Positions 44,849-54,871 of a DNA stretch of 64,000 nt are shown piece after piece. Source of the DNA: Cytophagaceae bacterium ABcell3 (lineage in GTDB: Bacteria; Bacteroidota; Bacteroidia; Cytophagales; Cytophagaceae); the NCBI GenBank assembly GCA_030913385.1, contig CP133159.1, positions 1,448,584 through 1,512,583 on the forward strand, read 5' to 3'. The notes under the pieces were generated by a model. It did no database searches. It saw nothing but the letters and a program-made list of their open reading frames with translations, and was not told the DNA's origin. How positions within the stretch are numbered: the stretch's first letter is position 1; each line of letters begins with the position of its first letter. The position numbers were made by a program, and so were the translations under genes.

Positions 44849-45034
44849 TTACATGTTTCTGAAGCATTTTTTCAGTACATGATGAAATTGTTGACCAAAA
44901 TTTTCATAGCACCACTTTTTAAGTTCAATGAGTTCTTCTTTTAAAAGATCCCTGGTGCTTTTTCTGAGTTCCTTTTCAAAAAGGTGCTGATCGAAGCTAA
45001 CCTTTTGAAGGATCATTTTTTGGTATTCAAGCAT
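44849..45034 (-). CDS. small conserved-looking protein, 61 aa
   Basis: Short, highly charged, helical protein with sequence such as MILQKVSFDQHLFEKELRKS and ELKKWCYENFG. The composition and strong helix pattern look like a genuine small cytosolic protein, and I recall similar 60-aa proteins in Cytophagales. The gene converges on queG with 9 bases between. No function can be suggested. Confidence 0.6.
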   Translation of the reverse strand: MLEYQKMILQKVSFDQHLFEKELRKSTRDLLKEELIELKKWCYENFGQQFHHVLKKCFRNM

Positions 45035-45616
45035 AATAAACAGGGTTTAATTGTTTAAAAATTTCTGAAATTTTCAGCATAAGCTTACATCGTTTCAGAT
45101 AGCTAAATTTATTAAATATTTATATTCAATACAAGTGCTGACGATTATTTAATCAATATTTTACTTGCTGTTAATGATTATATTCCTTATGTACATTACG
45201 AGAAAGGTTTCTTTTTATTGCCAACAATCTGCTTGTTTGTTTTTTAATAATTGTTCAACTTTTTCTTGGTAAAGTTACATGCTTTATTTGCCGTCAGTTA
45301 CTCATACTCTTGATACAATTACACGCTCAGGGGGGATAATGTTTAACTTTTTTTTCAACTTTTTAGGTGCATCAGCAAAGCTTTGTTGTAACAGCTGTGT
45401 TTTTTTAATGTTTTTAGCGGTTTTGGGCTGGTTTTATTTGAAAAGATGTTGATTTGTAGTTGTTTCGGGTCTTTACAGATAAGCATGTCTAGGTTCAAAG
45501 AAGTTGTCTGAGCTTGATAAACATACTTGAATGCATCAGATTAAATAAAATTGTGTTCAATTTCTACCAAGAATTTTATTATTTTGCTTAATAGTTGTAA
45601 ATGCGTTTATTGAAAA
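45035..45616. other. intergenic region, nothing identified
   Basis: 582 bases between the divergent small gene and aroC. AT-rich with no reading frame of interest, repeat copy or clear hairpin. A TTATTTTG (45582-45589) is a one-mismatch -7 candidate for aroC. Confidence 0.5.
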
Positions 45617-46699
45617 ATGAGTAATACATACGGAAAGATTTTTAAAATAAGCACTTTCGGCGAGTCGCATGGAACTGCAGTAGGGGTATTGTTAGACGGT
45701 TGCCCCCCGGGTATTGAGGTTGATGCAGAATATATTCAGCAGGAGCTAGACAGAAGGAAGCCTGGGCAATCAAAAATTACCACCCAGCGTAAAGAGGGGG
45801 ATGAAATAGAAATTCTTTCCGGTGTATTTGAGGGGCGCTCAACAGGCACTCCTATTGCCATGATGGTGTACAATGCCGATGCACGTAGCAAAGACTACTC
45901 CCACATTGCCGACAGGTACCGTCCTTCTCACGCTGATTATACCTATCAGGAAAAGTATGGTATAAGGGACTATAGAGGTGGAGGACGTAGCTCTGCCAGA
46001 GAAACCCTTGCCAGGGTCGCTGCTGGTGCTGTGGCTAAAAAAATGCTTGCTTCGCTAGGTGTAAATGTTCAGGCCTATGTTTCACAAGCTGGCCCTGTAA
46101 AGCTTGAAAAGGATTATAAAGTTTTAGACCTTTCTGCCACAGAGAATAACATAATTCGCTGCCCTGATCCTGAAACAGCGGAAAAAATGATTGCTTTTGT
46201 TGATGAAACCAGGAAAAACAGAGACACGGTTGGTGGTGTGGTTTCTTGTGTTATACAAGGTGCGCCAGTAGGCCTTGGGGAGCCGGTTTTTGATAAGTTG
46301 CATGCAGAACTGGGGAAGGCTATGTTGAGCATAAATGCGGTTAAAGGCTTTGAATATGGTAGTGGGTTTGATGGTGTGGAAATGTATGGTTCTCAGCATA
46401 ATGATGCTTTTTATGTGGAAGAAGGCAAAGTAAAGACTAAAACTAATTATTCGGGAGGTATACAAGGAGGCATATCTAACGGTGAAGATATTTATTTTAG
46501 GGTAGCGTTCAAACCAGTCGCTACGCTTATGATGGATCAGGAGTCTGTTAATATCAACGGTGAAACGGTGACTGTTTCAGGCAAAGGGCGCCATGATCCT
46601 TGTGTCGTGCCTAGGGCCGTACCTATTGTAGAAGCGATGGCTGCTTTGGTCATAGCGGATTTTTACCTTCGCAACAAAGCAGTAAAAGTTAACGGCTGA
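45617..46699 (+). CDS. aroC: chorismate synthase
   Basis: Final shikimate-pathway enzyme, converting EPSP to chorismate with reduced FMN (360 aa). The family's three signatures are visible: [18 protein letters not shown] (13-30), the segment [14 protein letters not shown] with [11 protein letters not shown] (around 103-128), and [15 protein letters not shown] near the C-terminus. Complete and of normal length. It is followed after 2 bases by a transporter gene, so the two are co-transcribed, with no evident metabolic link. Confidence 0.97.
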   Translation: MSNTYGKIFKISTFGESHGTAVGVLLDGCPPGIEVDAEYIQQELDRRKPGQSKITTQRKEGDEIEILSGVFEGRSTGTPIAMMVYNADARSKDYSHIADRYRPSHADYTYQEKYGIRDYRGGGRSSARETLARVAAGAVAKKMLASLGVNVQAYVSQAGPVKLEKDYKVLDLSATENNIIRCPDPETAEKMIAFVDETRKNRDTVGGVVSCVIQGAPVGLGEPVFDKLHAELGKAMLSINAVKGFEYGSGFDGVEMYGSQHNDAFYVEEGKVKTKTNYSGGIQGGISNGEDIYFRVAFKPVATLMMDQESVNINGETVTVSGKGRHDPCVVPRAVPIVEAMAALVIADFYLRNKAVKVNG

Positions 46700-46701
46700 T
46701 T

Positions 46702-47973
46702 TTGCGTTTGCTGAAAAACATATCGCTGGCAGGCTGGATTATTATTGGGTTGGTCGTTGGGCTTCTATGGGGGTTTGTGGCTTCTTATATAGGTGCTGTT
46801 AACTTTACCCAGCAGTATATACAACCATTTGGTACTATATTTATCCGCCTGCTCCAAATGGTGGCGATCCCCTTGGTCGTGTCTTCGCTTATTACCGGTA
46901 TTTCACGTTTGAAAGATATTTCTAAATTGAGCAGGATGGGCTTGAGAACCCTTTTGCTCTTTTTTATTACCGGTACTTTTTCTATTCTCTTAGGCTTGTC
47001 ATTAGTTAATTTGACTAATCCGGGGCTTGCTTTACCAGACGAACTTAGGGAAAACCTTATGGAGCGGTATGGCGGGCCTGCTGATGATAAGGCTGAAGCA
47101 GCGCAAATGCTGCAAAGGCACCCGCTAACTCCACTTGTTGAAATGGTTCCCGATAACATCTTTGCAGCTATGTCTGATAATGGCCGTATGCTGCAAGTAG
47201 TCTTTGCCGCTCTATTGGCAGGGTTGGCACTTGTGCAGATACCGGCAGAAAAAGGGGCTGTTGTTATGCAGTTTTTTGAGGGTGCCAATGAGCTTTTAAT
47301 TAAAATGGTTGGCTATATCATGTACTTTGCACCTTTTGGTGTTTTTGCGTTAATGTCTGCCATTATTACAGAAACTGCCGGTGACTTCCAATTGCTTCTG
47401 GCATTGCTGTATTACGCACTGACTGTTCTTGCCGGATTGGTTCTTATGTTGCTGGTTTTTTACCCACTGTTGTACATGAAATTGGGTGGCTTGAAGTATA
47501 AAGAGTTTTTTGTAGCAATGAGACCTGCATTGATTTTGGCATTTTCTACTAGTTCAAGTAGCGCCACTTTGCCTGTGACTATGACCAGGGTTGAGAAGAA
47601 GTTAGGAGTTGGTCCAGAGGTCGCAGGATTTGTCCTCCCTTTAGGCACTACCATTAATATGGATGGAACAGCTTTGTATCAAGCTGTTGCGGCTATTTTT
47701 ATAGCGCAGGTGTTTGGATTCGACCTGAGCTTTGTTCAGCAAATGGTTATTGTTTTGACGGCCACACTTTCTGCTGTTGGCGCTGCTGGTGTTCCCGGTG
47801 CTGGAATGATAACCTTGGTAATTGTTCTTGAATCTGTTGGTGTGCCTGCGGCTGGTGTAGCCCTAATAATGGCCCCCGACCGAATATTGGATATGTGCAG
47901 AAGTATCGTCAATGTTTCTGGCGATGCTGTTGCTTCTATAGTCATGGACAGGTTTGAGAAAAAGGATGAGTAA
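46702..47973 (+). CDS. dicarboxylate/amino acid:cation symporter
   Basis: 423-aa inner-membrane transporter of the DAACS family (GltP/DctA), importing glutamate, aspartate or C4-dicarboxylates with H+ or Na+. The serine-rich motif STSSSSATLPVTM (around 282-294) and GTTINMDGTALY (around 315-326) are diagnostic, and there are about eight helices with two re-entrant loops. The only sensible start is TTG at 46702, 2 bases after the aroC stop, suggesting coupled translation. Confidence 0.92.
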   Translation: MRLLKNISLAGWIIIGLVVGLLWGFVASYIGAVNFTQQYIQPFGTIFIRLLQMVAIPLVVSSLITGISRLKDISKLSRMGLRTLLLFFITGTFSILLGLSLVNLTNPGLALPDELRENLMERYGGPADDKAEAAQMLQRHPLTPLVEMVPDNIFAAMSDNGRMLQVVFAALLAGLALVQIPAEKGAVVMQFFEGANELLIKMVGYIMYFAPFGVFALMSAIITETAGDFQLLLALLYYALTVLAGLVLMLLVFYPLLYMKLGGLKYKEFFVAMRPALILAFSTSSSSATLPVTMTRVEKKLGVGPEVAGFVLPLGTTINMDGTALYQAVAAIFIAQVFGFDLSFVQQMVIVLTATLSAVGAAGVPGAGMITLVIVLESVGVPAAGVALIMAPDRILDMCRSIVNVSGDAVASIVMDRFEKKDE

Positions 47974-48021
47974 GCAGTAGTGTTTGCTTGGGCTAAAATC
48001 AAATTGCCTCAAGAGTTGTAT

Positions 48022-48171
48022 AACCTGAATTATGTTATAGATTTCTTTATTAGGAACAGAATAATCCTGAATCAGCACTTTTGAGGTTAGCGATACGGAT
48101 AAGGCACAAATGGAGTGAAGCGACTAACTGTTTTGCTATGTAATAGAAAGTTCTATTGCATATTTCAGGTT
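48022..48171. repeat. short dispersed repeat R1, copy C
   Basis: 150 bases starting AACCTGAATTATGTTATAG and ending GCATATTTCAGGTT, with inverted ends like copies A and B. It fills most of the 362-base gap between the symporter and the NifU-like gene. The middle (around 48085-48140) shares fragments such as AAGCGACTAACT with copy A. Confidence 0.75.
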
Positions 48172-48335
48172 TAACTTTGATTTTTTTGTTAAATTTATAG
48201 CTGAATATATAGCGGTAGCGCATTTAGAGAACAAAAAAATAACGCAATTTGTATAAGGGAAGTGGATGTACTATTCCTATGAGTTGGTTCCTAAGCCGGA
48301 TAGAAAAGAAATTAAATAATTAATTATTTTATACA

Positions 48336-48914
48336 ATGGAAAACGACAACAAGCAATATATAGAAATTTATACAGAGGCTAGTCCTAATCCAAACTCTCT
48401 GAAATTTGTAACTAATCAAATGTTGCTTCCAGAAGGTATTGCAGATTATGCCTCGGTAACGGAAGCCGAAAACTGCCCTTTGGCAATAGACCTTTTTAGG
48501 TTCTCTTTTGTAAAGAGGGTTTTCATCACCGCTAATTTTGTAACAGTTACTAAAGCAGAAGATATAGAATGGATCGAGGTAACACCTATGTTACGCGAAT
48601 TGATAAGGGGATATCTGGAAGAGGGTAAGCCTTTGTTCAAGAAAGAAATTGAAATTAACAACGCTATTTCTAGTGATGATCCAGAAATCGTTCAAAAGAT
48701 CAAGGTGTTATTGGATGAGTACATTCGTCCGGCGGTAGAGCAGGATGGAGGCGCTATTAGCTTCGGGTCATATGAAGATGGTGTCGTTAAGGTACTTTTG
48801 CAAGGATCTTGCAGTGGGTGCCCTTCCTCAACCGTAACGCTCAAGTCTGGTATTGAGAACTTGATGAAAAAAATGATTCCTGAAGTAAAAGAAGTAGTGG
48901 CGGAGAATTTATAA
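48336..48914 (+). CDS. NifU/NfuA-type iron-sulfur carrier
   Basis: 192-aa cytosolic Fe-S cluster carrier. An N-terminal Nfu_N domain (5-90; ASPNPNSLKFVTNQMLLP is its hallmark) is followed by the C-terminal NifU domain (about 118-190) with the cluster-binding CSGC (in GSCSGCPSST, around 167-176). It delivers clusters to apoproteins. No isc or suf genes are adjacent. It converges on the AI-2E gene with only 2 bases between the stop codons. Confidence 0.92.
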   Translation: MENDNKQYIEIYTEASPNPNSLKFVTNQMLLPEGIADYASVTEAENCPLAIDLFRFSFVKRVFITANFVTVTKAEDIEWIEVTPMLRELIRGYLEEGKPLFKKEIEINNAISSDDPEIVQKIKVLLDEYIRPAVEQDGGAISFGSYEDGVVKVLLQGSCSGCPSSTVTLKSGIENLMKKMIPEVKEVVAENL

Positions 48915-48916
48915 TT

Positions 48917-50032
48917 TTATTTTCGCCACTTACTAAAAAAGCGCCTCACCCACCTTTTAAAACCGGGGCGTTTAATTATACTTTCTTTATCATTTGTCTC
49001 AGCCCCTATCAGATACGCATAGGGGTTGAGATATTCAATGTGTTGGAAAAGCACTTTTAGTATCCCCAGTAATGGTATAAACAATATCATTCCAGCTACT
49101 CCCCATAACAATCCTCCAATGATGAGAGCTACTATGGTGGCCATTGGGTTCAACCTTATTTTTCCTCCTGTAATGTTGGGTGTCAGAACATAACTTTCAA
49201 TAAGTTGGACAACTACAAAAAATATCCCCACAGCAAACACGTACCAAATTGAGTCTTTTGAAAGGAACGCTATCACCATTGGGATTACGCTTCCTATTAC
49301 TGAGCCGATGAAGGGTATAATATTTAATACAGCAGCAACGAGCCCTAGAAAAAAAGGGTGGGGGATGCCCATAAACCATAAGCCAATGGAGTTTACTATT
49401 GTCAATACCAAAACTACGATTAGGACACCGGCAAGGTAATCTTTGGTCATATTCGTAGTGTTCTTTATAATGTATAAAGTCCGTTCATGGTTTTCTTGCT
49501 TATTGATCATTAGCAAAAAACGCTGGTATTTGTCTCTATAAAACAGGAAAAAGAAAATATAGAACGTCATTATGGAAATGGTCATCAGGAAATTGCTGGT
49601 CATTAATATGGCACTCCTGAGCCAGGCGCCTGCTGATACTATCAAAGACTCTAACTCTGCTTGTAGGTATGCGGCTTGTTCCTCATGTGTAATTTGAAAG
49701 TTTTCGCTAATAAACTCCCTCAGGCTGAAAAACCTGTCTGCAATAGTAAATCGGTATAAGGCAAGATCGTCTGCAAACAATCGAATTTGAACACTGGTCA
49801 TAAATATCAAAACGCCCAGTAGCGTCAATACGCCTATGAGGCAAAAGATGATGGATACTGCCCGGTTGATTCCTAAGCGCTCAAAAAAGTCTGCTAATGG
49901 TAGTAACAGCATAGCAATTAAGGCGGCTGCAAAAAAAGGAATTAGGAAACTTCTCGTAACATATAACCCTCCGATGAAAAGAAAAAGAAAAGCTAGTAGT
50001 AAGGTATATTTTTTCAGGATATCCTGTTCCAT
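48917..50032 (-). CDS. AI-2E family (PerM-like) membrane permease
   Basis: 371-aa polytopic membrane protein with about eight helices. The C-terminal half carries the family pattern NIIPFIGSVIGSVIPM (around 238-253) and LNPMATIVALIIGGLLWGVAGMILFIPL (in two helices). Members export AI-2, or act as Na+(Li+)/H+ antiporters, among other roles, so the substrate is open. The C-terminal tail is basic (RWVRRFFSKWRK). Confidence 0.88.
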   Translation of the reverse strand: MEQDILKKYTLLLAFLFLFIGGLYVTRSFLIPFFAAALIAMLLLPLADFFERLGINRAVSIIFCLIGVLTLLGVLIFMTSVQIRLFADDLALYRFTIADRFFSLREFISENFQITHEEQAAYLQAELESLIVSAGAWLRSAILMTSNFLMTISIMTFYIFFFLFYRDKYQRFLLMINKQENHERTLYIIKNTTNMTKDYLAGVLIVVLVLTIVNSIGLWFMGIPHPFFLGLVAAVLNIIPFIGSVIGSVIPMVIAFLSKDSIWYVFAVGIFFVVVQLIESYVLTPNITGGKIRLNPMATIVALIIGGLLWGVAGMILFIPLLGILKVLFQHIEYLNPYAYLIGAETNDKESIIKRPGFKRWVRRFFSKWRK

Positions 50033-50161
50033 TATTAAGAAAAAAATTAACTTAAAAAGTCTGTCTAGTATAAACCACTGCCTTATAAAATAGTTTATGG
50101 CTCAAAATGGCAACTGATTATAATATACCATACAAACAAGAAAAAGTGAGCGGGGAGGTAT

Positions 50162-50188
50162 AAAAAAGCCGGAATAGCCGGCTTTTTT
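50162..50188. terminator. terminator after gldH
   Basis: Perfect stem AAAAAAGCCGG / CCGGCTTTTTT with loop AATAG, immediately after the gldH stop codon. Confidence 0.9.
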
Positions 50189-50189
50189 C

Positions 50190-50696
50190 TTATTCCTGTG
50201 CTTCTTCTACACAGATTCCGAAAGATCGTACTCCTCTAAGAGGGTTCTCCCGCATAAACTGGTGTACATGCATATGGTATTTACCTTTATGGGGAAATTG
50301 GAAATCTTGGAGAACCAGAATCCTGTGGTCGTAATTATCAGATATGCCACTTCCGTAAGGTGCTCCTGTAGTCGGCCTGAACAAGTCCATGTTTTGAGGT
50401 TGTGGAGTCGTTGGTATTTTTTGACCTAGAGAATCTGTTAGGCTATGGCTAATATACAAATTGTAAAAAGGGTAATCTTCTGTATATCTGATATTATACA
50501 ATATATTGTATTTTTTAGAAGGGTCTTTTATCTCAAAATTGAAAGATAAAGAGTCCTCTATACTCCAGGCATCTTCTGAAAGGTCTACATTAGTCTCGTA
50601 GATTCGGGAGGAGTCGCAGGCTGCCAATGATAGAGTGACTATCACTGCCAGCCCTGAAAGGATCCTTTTACTTATCCCTGACATTTTTTGTATCAT
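50190..50696 (-). CDS. gldH: gliding motility lipoprotein GldH
   Basis: Lipoprotein required for gliding in Flavobacterium-type cells. From the Met preceding IQKMSGISKR it is 168 aa, with a signal peptide ending in LSLAAC. The C-terminal part NPLRGVRSFGICVE and the FHVHQFMRE-like segment (MHVHQFMREN) are characteristic of GldH. A longer frame to 50813 runs through the basic tail of ricT and is unlikely to be used. The start overlaps the ricT coding sequence by about 29 bases, so the two are coupled. A gliding or surface-motile lifestyle is suggested, not proven. Confidence 0.88.
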   Translation of the reverse strand: MIQKMSGISKRILSGLAVIVTLSLAACDSSRIYETNVDLSEDAWSIEDSLSFNFEIKDPSKKYNILYNIRYTEDYPFYNLYISHSLTDSLGQKIPTTPQPQNMDLFRPTTGAPYGSGISDNYDHRILVLQDFQFPHKGKYHMHVHQFMRENPLRGVRSFGICVEEAQE

Positions 50697-51822
50697 TCTG
50701 TGGGGCTTTTCTTTTTTTTCTTTTTTTCTTTTTCTTCTTTCTGTTGAACTTGTCATCAAACCTGGAAAGATCACTCTGTTCTTTTTTGGTAGTTTCTTTT
50801 TCGTCCACCACATTAAGTTCGAGTGTAGCAGGCTTTTTGCCTTTTTTGTTCATTTCCAGAATCTGGTTGACCCGGTTTATAGGTACAGGATGCCAGATGG
50901 TTTCGTCATCATAGCCGAACCACATGATTTTCCTGAAAATATCAGTTTTTTGTAATACGGCTTTGCCTCTTTCTGTAAGCAAAGGGTCTTCCACTTCAGG
51001 AATGTCCTTTAGCGCATCCATATAGGTGTCTAACTCATAATTGAGGCAACACTTCAACCTGCCGCATTGACCAGAAAGCTTTGCAGGGTTCAGCGACAGG
51101 TTTTGATATCTGGCTGCAGAAGTTGAAACACTTTTGAAGTCAGTAAGCCAAGTAGAACAGCAAAGCTCTCTACCGCATGAACCAATCCCGCCAAGCCTAC
51201 CAGCTTCTTGCCTGAGGCTTATTTGTTTCATTTCAATTCTGACTTTGAATTCAGAGGCCAGAATTTTGATCAGCTCTCTAAAGTCCACCCTGTCATCTGC
51301 AGAATAGTAGAAAGTAGCTTTGGTGCCATCTCCTTGAAACTCCACATCTGTCAACTTCATATCCAATTTTTGCTCTTGGATAATCTGTCGTGTACGGAAT
51401 AAGGTAGGGGTTTCGCGGTTTTGGGACGATTCAAACTTTTCAACATCCTTTGGCGTTGCAATGCGATAAATTTTTTTAATATTATCGTCATCTGCAATGC
51501 TTTTCCTTTTCATCTGGAGCCTTACCAGTTCACCCGACATAGAAATATGTCCTAGGTGATGCCCCGCAGGCATTTCGACAATGACTGCGTCTCCTGTCGT
51601 AAGGTCCAGGTTGTCTACGTTTCTGAAAAACTCTTTTCGTCCTGCTTTAAACCTAACTTCTACTATATTAAATCGGCTGCCAACAATGTCAGCCTCCATA
51701 TTACTTAGCCAATCAAAGCTGTTGAGTTTATTGCAACCGCCGGAACTACAGCCTCCTTTTTTACCACATCCAGTCTTGCCGTCAGTGCCGCATCCTCCTG
51801 ATGTACAACTGCCACATGCCAT
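50668..51822 (-). CDS. ricT: PSP1-domain protein RicT (YaaT)
   Basis: 384-aa PSP1 protein. The N-terminus is strikingly Cys/Gly-rich (CGSCTSGGCGTDGKTGCGKK and on, residues 3-31). The PSP1 core (about 50-290) has GGIGSCGRELCCSTWL and SGQCGRLKCCLNYE, the cysteines shared with RicT/YaaT, which in Bacillus acts in RNase Y-linked RNA processing and carries Fe-S clusters with partners. The C-terminus is a polybasic tail (KKKKKKRKKRK). The role in Bacteroidota is unknown. The end overlaps gldH; purD lies 72 bases upstream. Confidence 0.9.
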   Translation of the reverse strand: MACGSCTSGGCGTDGKTGCGKKGGCSSGGCNKLNSFDWLSNMEADIVGSRFNIVEVRFKAGRKEFFRNVDNLDLTTGDAVIVEMPAGHHLGHISMSGELVRLQMKRKSIADDDNIKKIYRIATPKDVEKFESSQNRETPTLFRTRQIIQEQKLDMKLTDVEFQGDGTKATFYYSADDRVDFRELIKILASEFKVRIEMKQISLRQEAGRLGGIGSCGRELCCSTWLTDFKSVSTSAARYQNLSLNPAKLSGQCGRLKCCLNYELDTYMDALKDIPEVEDPLLTERGKAVLQKTDIFRKIMWFGYDDETIWHPVPINRVNQILEMNKKGKKPATLELNVVDEKETTKKEQSDLSRFDDKFNRKKKKKKRKKRKAPQNDTKNVRDK

Positions 51823-51894
51823 GTATATATTTGATTTAAAAACAATAAATTATTTATGCCAGATTTTTTTTGAGTTAAAACCTTTTAAAAAAAC

Positions 51895-53193
51895 TTATTC
51901 GGCGGCAGAAAGAGAAAGAAGGTCAAGCCCAATATCCTTTCGATAGTTTTTGCCTTTCCAGTCAATAATTTCTGCTGTTGCTTTGGCTTTCTCTAATGCT
52001 TGCTTCATATTATCGCCATAAGCCGTTACAGAAATGACTCTTCCGCCATTGGTAAGGACATCGTCGCCTGAAAGCTTGGTGCCTGCATGAAATACCAGCA
52101 CATCTTTGTCAGTCACTTTGTCCAGTCCTTGTATTCTTCTGCCTTTTTCATAATCTCCTGGGTACCCTTCAGCCACAAGCATAACAGTACTTGCATGCCT
52201 TTCGTCAAATGCTACCTGTATATTATTAAGTGTTTTGTTGGCCATAGCTTTCAAAACCTCTACAAAGTCATTCTTTAACCTTGGAATGATCACTTCAGTT
52301 TCAGGATCCCCTAAACGGGCATTATATTCAATAACGTAAGGATCACCTTTAATATTCATTAATCCAAAGAAAATAAAGCCTGTGTAGTCAATACCTTCTT
52401 TCTTTAAACCTTCAACAGTAGGTTTTATTATTTTTTCCTCTACTTTATCGAGGAATTGCTGGTTGGCAAAAGGTACAGGGCTGACAGCGCCCATACCACC
52501 TGTATTGGGGCCGGTATCGCCTTCGCCAATTCGTTTATAGTCTTTGGCTGCTGGCAGAACAATATAATTGTCGCCGTCCGATAATATAAACACAGAAATT
52601 TCAATACCGTTCAGGAACTCCTCTATTACTACTTTACTACCTGCATTCCCAAACTTGCTTTCTAAGAGCATATCCTTTAGCGTAGCTTTGGCATCCTCTC
52701 TGGTTTCGGAGATAACAACGCCTTTCCCTGCTGCCAAACCATCCGCTTTTAGCACTATTGGCACACTATGGTTGTCAATATATTGTAAGCCCTCTTCAAG
52801 GTTTGCTGAGGTGAAAGTTTTGGATGCTGCGGTAGGGATGTTGTGCCTTGCCATAAAGTCTTTAGAGAAGTCTTTGCTCCCTTCAAGAATAGCCCCTTTT
52901 TTGTCAGGCCCTATAATGGCAATGTGCTTAAGGTCGTCTTTGCCCTTAAAGTAATCCTTGATACCTGCTACCAGAGGCACTTCCGGCCCCACCACTACCA
53001 TTTCAATATTTTTTTCTTTACAAAAATTGCCTAGGGCTGAAAAATCTTCAACGCCAATGTTTACATTTTCCGCTAATAATGCAGTGCCAGCATTGCCTGG
53101 CGCCACATAAAGGTTCTTACATAAAGGGCTTTGTTTTATTTTCCAGGTAAGGGTGTGCTCTCTTCCTCCCGATCCTACTATTAATATGTTCAT
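51895..53193 (-). CDS. purD: phosphoribosylamine-glycine ligase
   Basis: ATP-grasp enzyme of purine synthesis forming GAR from phosphoribosylamine, glycine and ATP (432 aa). It starts MNILIVGSGGREHTL, the family signature, then VVVGPEVPLVAG, the ATP-grasp core KADGLAAGKGVVI, and the metal/ATP site YNARLGDPETEVI. Full length and monofunctional (not fused to purM/purN). Upstream is the recQ terminator hairpin, so it probably has its own promoter between 53194 and 53225. Confidence 0.96.
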   Translation of the reverse strand: MNILIVGSGGREHTLTWKIKQSPLCKNLYVAPGNAGTALLAENVNIGVEDFSALGNFCKEKNIEMVVVGPEVPLVAGIKDYFKGKDDLKHIAIIGPDKKGAILEGSKDFSKDFMARHNIPTAASKTFTSANLEEGLQYIDNHSVPIVLKADGLAAGKGVVISETREDAKATLKDMLLESKFGNAGSKVVIEEFLNGIEISVFILSDGDNYIVLPAAKDYKRIGEGDTGPNTGGMGAVSPVPFANQQFLDKVEEKIIKPTVEGLKKEGIDYTGFIFFGLMNIKGDPYVIEYNARLGDPETEVIIPRLKNDFVEVLKAMANKTLNNIQVAFDERHASTVMLVAEGYPGDYEKGRRIQGLDKVTDKDVLVFHAGTKLSGDDVLTNGGRVISVTAYGDNMKQALEKAKATAEIIDWKGKNYRKDIGLDLLSLSAAE

Positions 53194-53217
53194 TCTTAAA
53201 AAACGTTGTTAGTGGTT

Positions 53218-53267
53218 AAAAAAATTGTCAGGAGAACTTTTCTAGTAAAGAAAAATTCTCCTGACAA
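53218..53267 (-). terminator. terminator after recQ
   Basis: On the complement, stem TTGTCAGGAGAA / TTCTCCTGACAA with a partly paired interior, followed by seven Ts. It lies 108 bases beyond the recQ stop and before purD. Confidence 0.75.
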
Positions 53268-53375
53268 AACTAAATAATTTATTTCTATATCATTAAAAAA
53301 ACATTTCTGCCAAGACTTTTTACCTCGAAAGAGAAAAGTTTGGTTTTGCCAATTTTGGATAAAAAAGCTTGCATG

Positions 53376-54849
53376 TTAGTTTGCAATTTCGGACAAGAAC
53401 TTGATCCTCATTAACCTGATTTCGTCTTCTGAATAATCGTCTTCTCCAAGTTCATTAATGGCTAAGCTGATGCTGTCGTTTTCAGCATTCATAAAATAGT
53501 CATACACTTCCTCTTGGCGGTCGTCATCCATTATTTGGTCAATGTAATAGTTAAGATTTAACTTGGTGCCAGAGTAGCAGATATGCTCAATTTCTTCTAT
53601 AAGCTCTTGTATAGAAAGGCCTTTTGCCTCGGCAATTTCTTCCAGGTCTATTTTCCTGTCAATTTGCTGGATAATGAAAATCTTTATTTTAGACTTATTG
53701 ACAGAAGATTTTACAACAACATCAGAGGCTGTAACAATGTCGTTTTCGTCAACATATTTTTTAATAAAGTCCAGAAATGGTTTGCCAAACTTGGTAACCT
53801 TGCCCATACCTACCCCGTTGATCTGTGCGAGTTCTTCTTTGTTGGTAGGGTATACAGTGGCCATTTCTTCCAAGGAAGGGTCTTGAAAAATAACATAAGG
53901 CGGCAATTCTTTTTCCTTGGCCAGCTTTTTTCTCAGTTTTTTCAATGCATCAAAAAGCGCCGGGTCATATGCCTTGCTGCTGGCTGCTTCCTTTTCTACG
54001 TCTTCCAAAGAAGCTTCCTCTGTATAGTCATGGTCTTTAGAAAGGGTGATAGGCTTTGGGTTTTCTATAAAATCAATCCCTTTGTCAGTCACTTTCAATA
54101 CACCAAAGTTGTCCATATCCTTTTCCAGGTACTCGTCTAGCAATATCTGTCTGTATAGCGAGTGCCAGAATTCAGGTTCTTTGTCTTTTCCTTTGCCAAA
54201 TACCTTTAGTTTATTGTGGTTATAGCTTTTGGTATATTCGTTTTCCTTGCCGGTAAGCACATCTGTAAGATGATTGATATCAAATCTTTCTTCTGTTTGT
54301 AGTACTGCATTAATAGCAAGAAGAACTTCTTCCATAGATTCAAATTTTTCCTTAGGTTTGGTGCAATTATCGCAAAATCCACAATCTTTTTCCAAGTGTT
54401 CGCCAAAATAATGTAACAGTTGTTTTCTTCTACAAACAGAAGATTCAGCGTATGACGCTATTTCCTGCAACAGGTGTTTGGCATTGTCCCTTTCGGTGAC
54501 GGATTTATCTTTATTAAATTTTTCAAGCTTTTGCAGGTCTTCTTGACTATAAAACATCAAGCAGTTGCCTTCCAGTCCATCTCTTCCGGCACGTCCAGTC
54601 TCCTGGTAATACCCTTCTAAAGATTTAGGGGCATCATAATGTATAACAAAGCGTACATCAGGTTTGTCAATGCCCATACCAAAAGCAATGGTAGCCACAA
54701 TAACCTCGGCATTTTCATTCAGGAAAGCATCTTGATTTCTCATCCTAACTGACGATTCGAGTCCTGCATGGTAAGGGAGTGCTTTGATATCATTTACTTT
54801 AAGAAGCTCTGCTATCTCCTCCACTTTTTTCCTGCTCAGACAATAAATA
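53376..54849 (-). pseudogene. recQ: recQ, 3' part, separated by IS insertion
   Basis: C-terminal two-thirds of a RecQ DNA helicase, from YCLSRKKVEEIAELL onward (about 489 residues). It has the helicase C-terminal motifs ATIAFGMGIDKPDVR and QETGRAGRDG, the zinc-binding cysteines (CRRKQLLHYFGE, CGFCDNC), the RQC winged helix and an HRDC-like region. The upstream third lies on the other side of the IS at 54850-56497. The frame restarts inside the IS end with an artificial Met (MLNLSFSADP), which could express this fragment but without the Walker motifs. Removing the IS and one target copy restores GIIYCLS, so the host gene was intact before insertion. Confidence 0.93.
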
Positions 54850-54871
54850 GGGTCTGCTGAAAAACTCAAAT

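Noticed and set aside
53583-54140. 185-codon frame on the + strand inside recQ
   Set aside because: Antisense to well-conserved RecQ C-terminal coding sequence; its translation is an aromatic-rich shadow.
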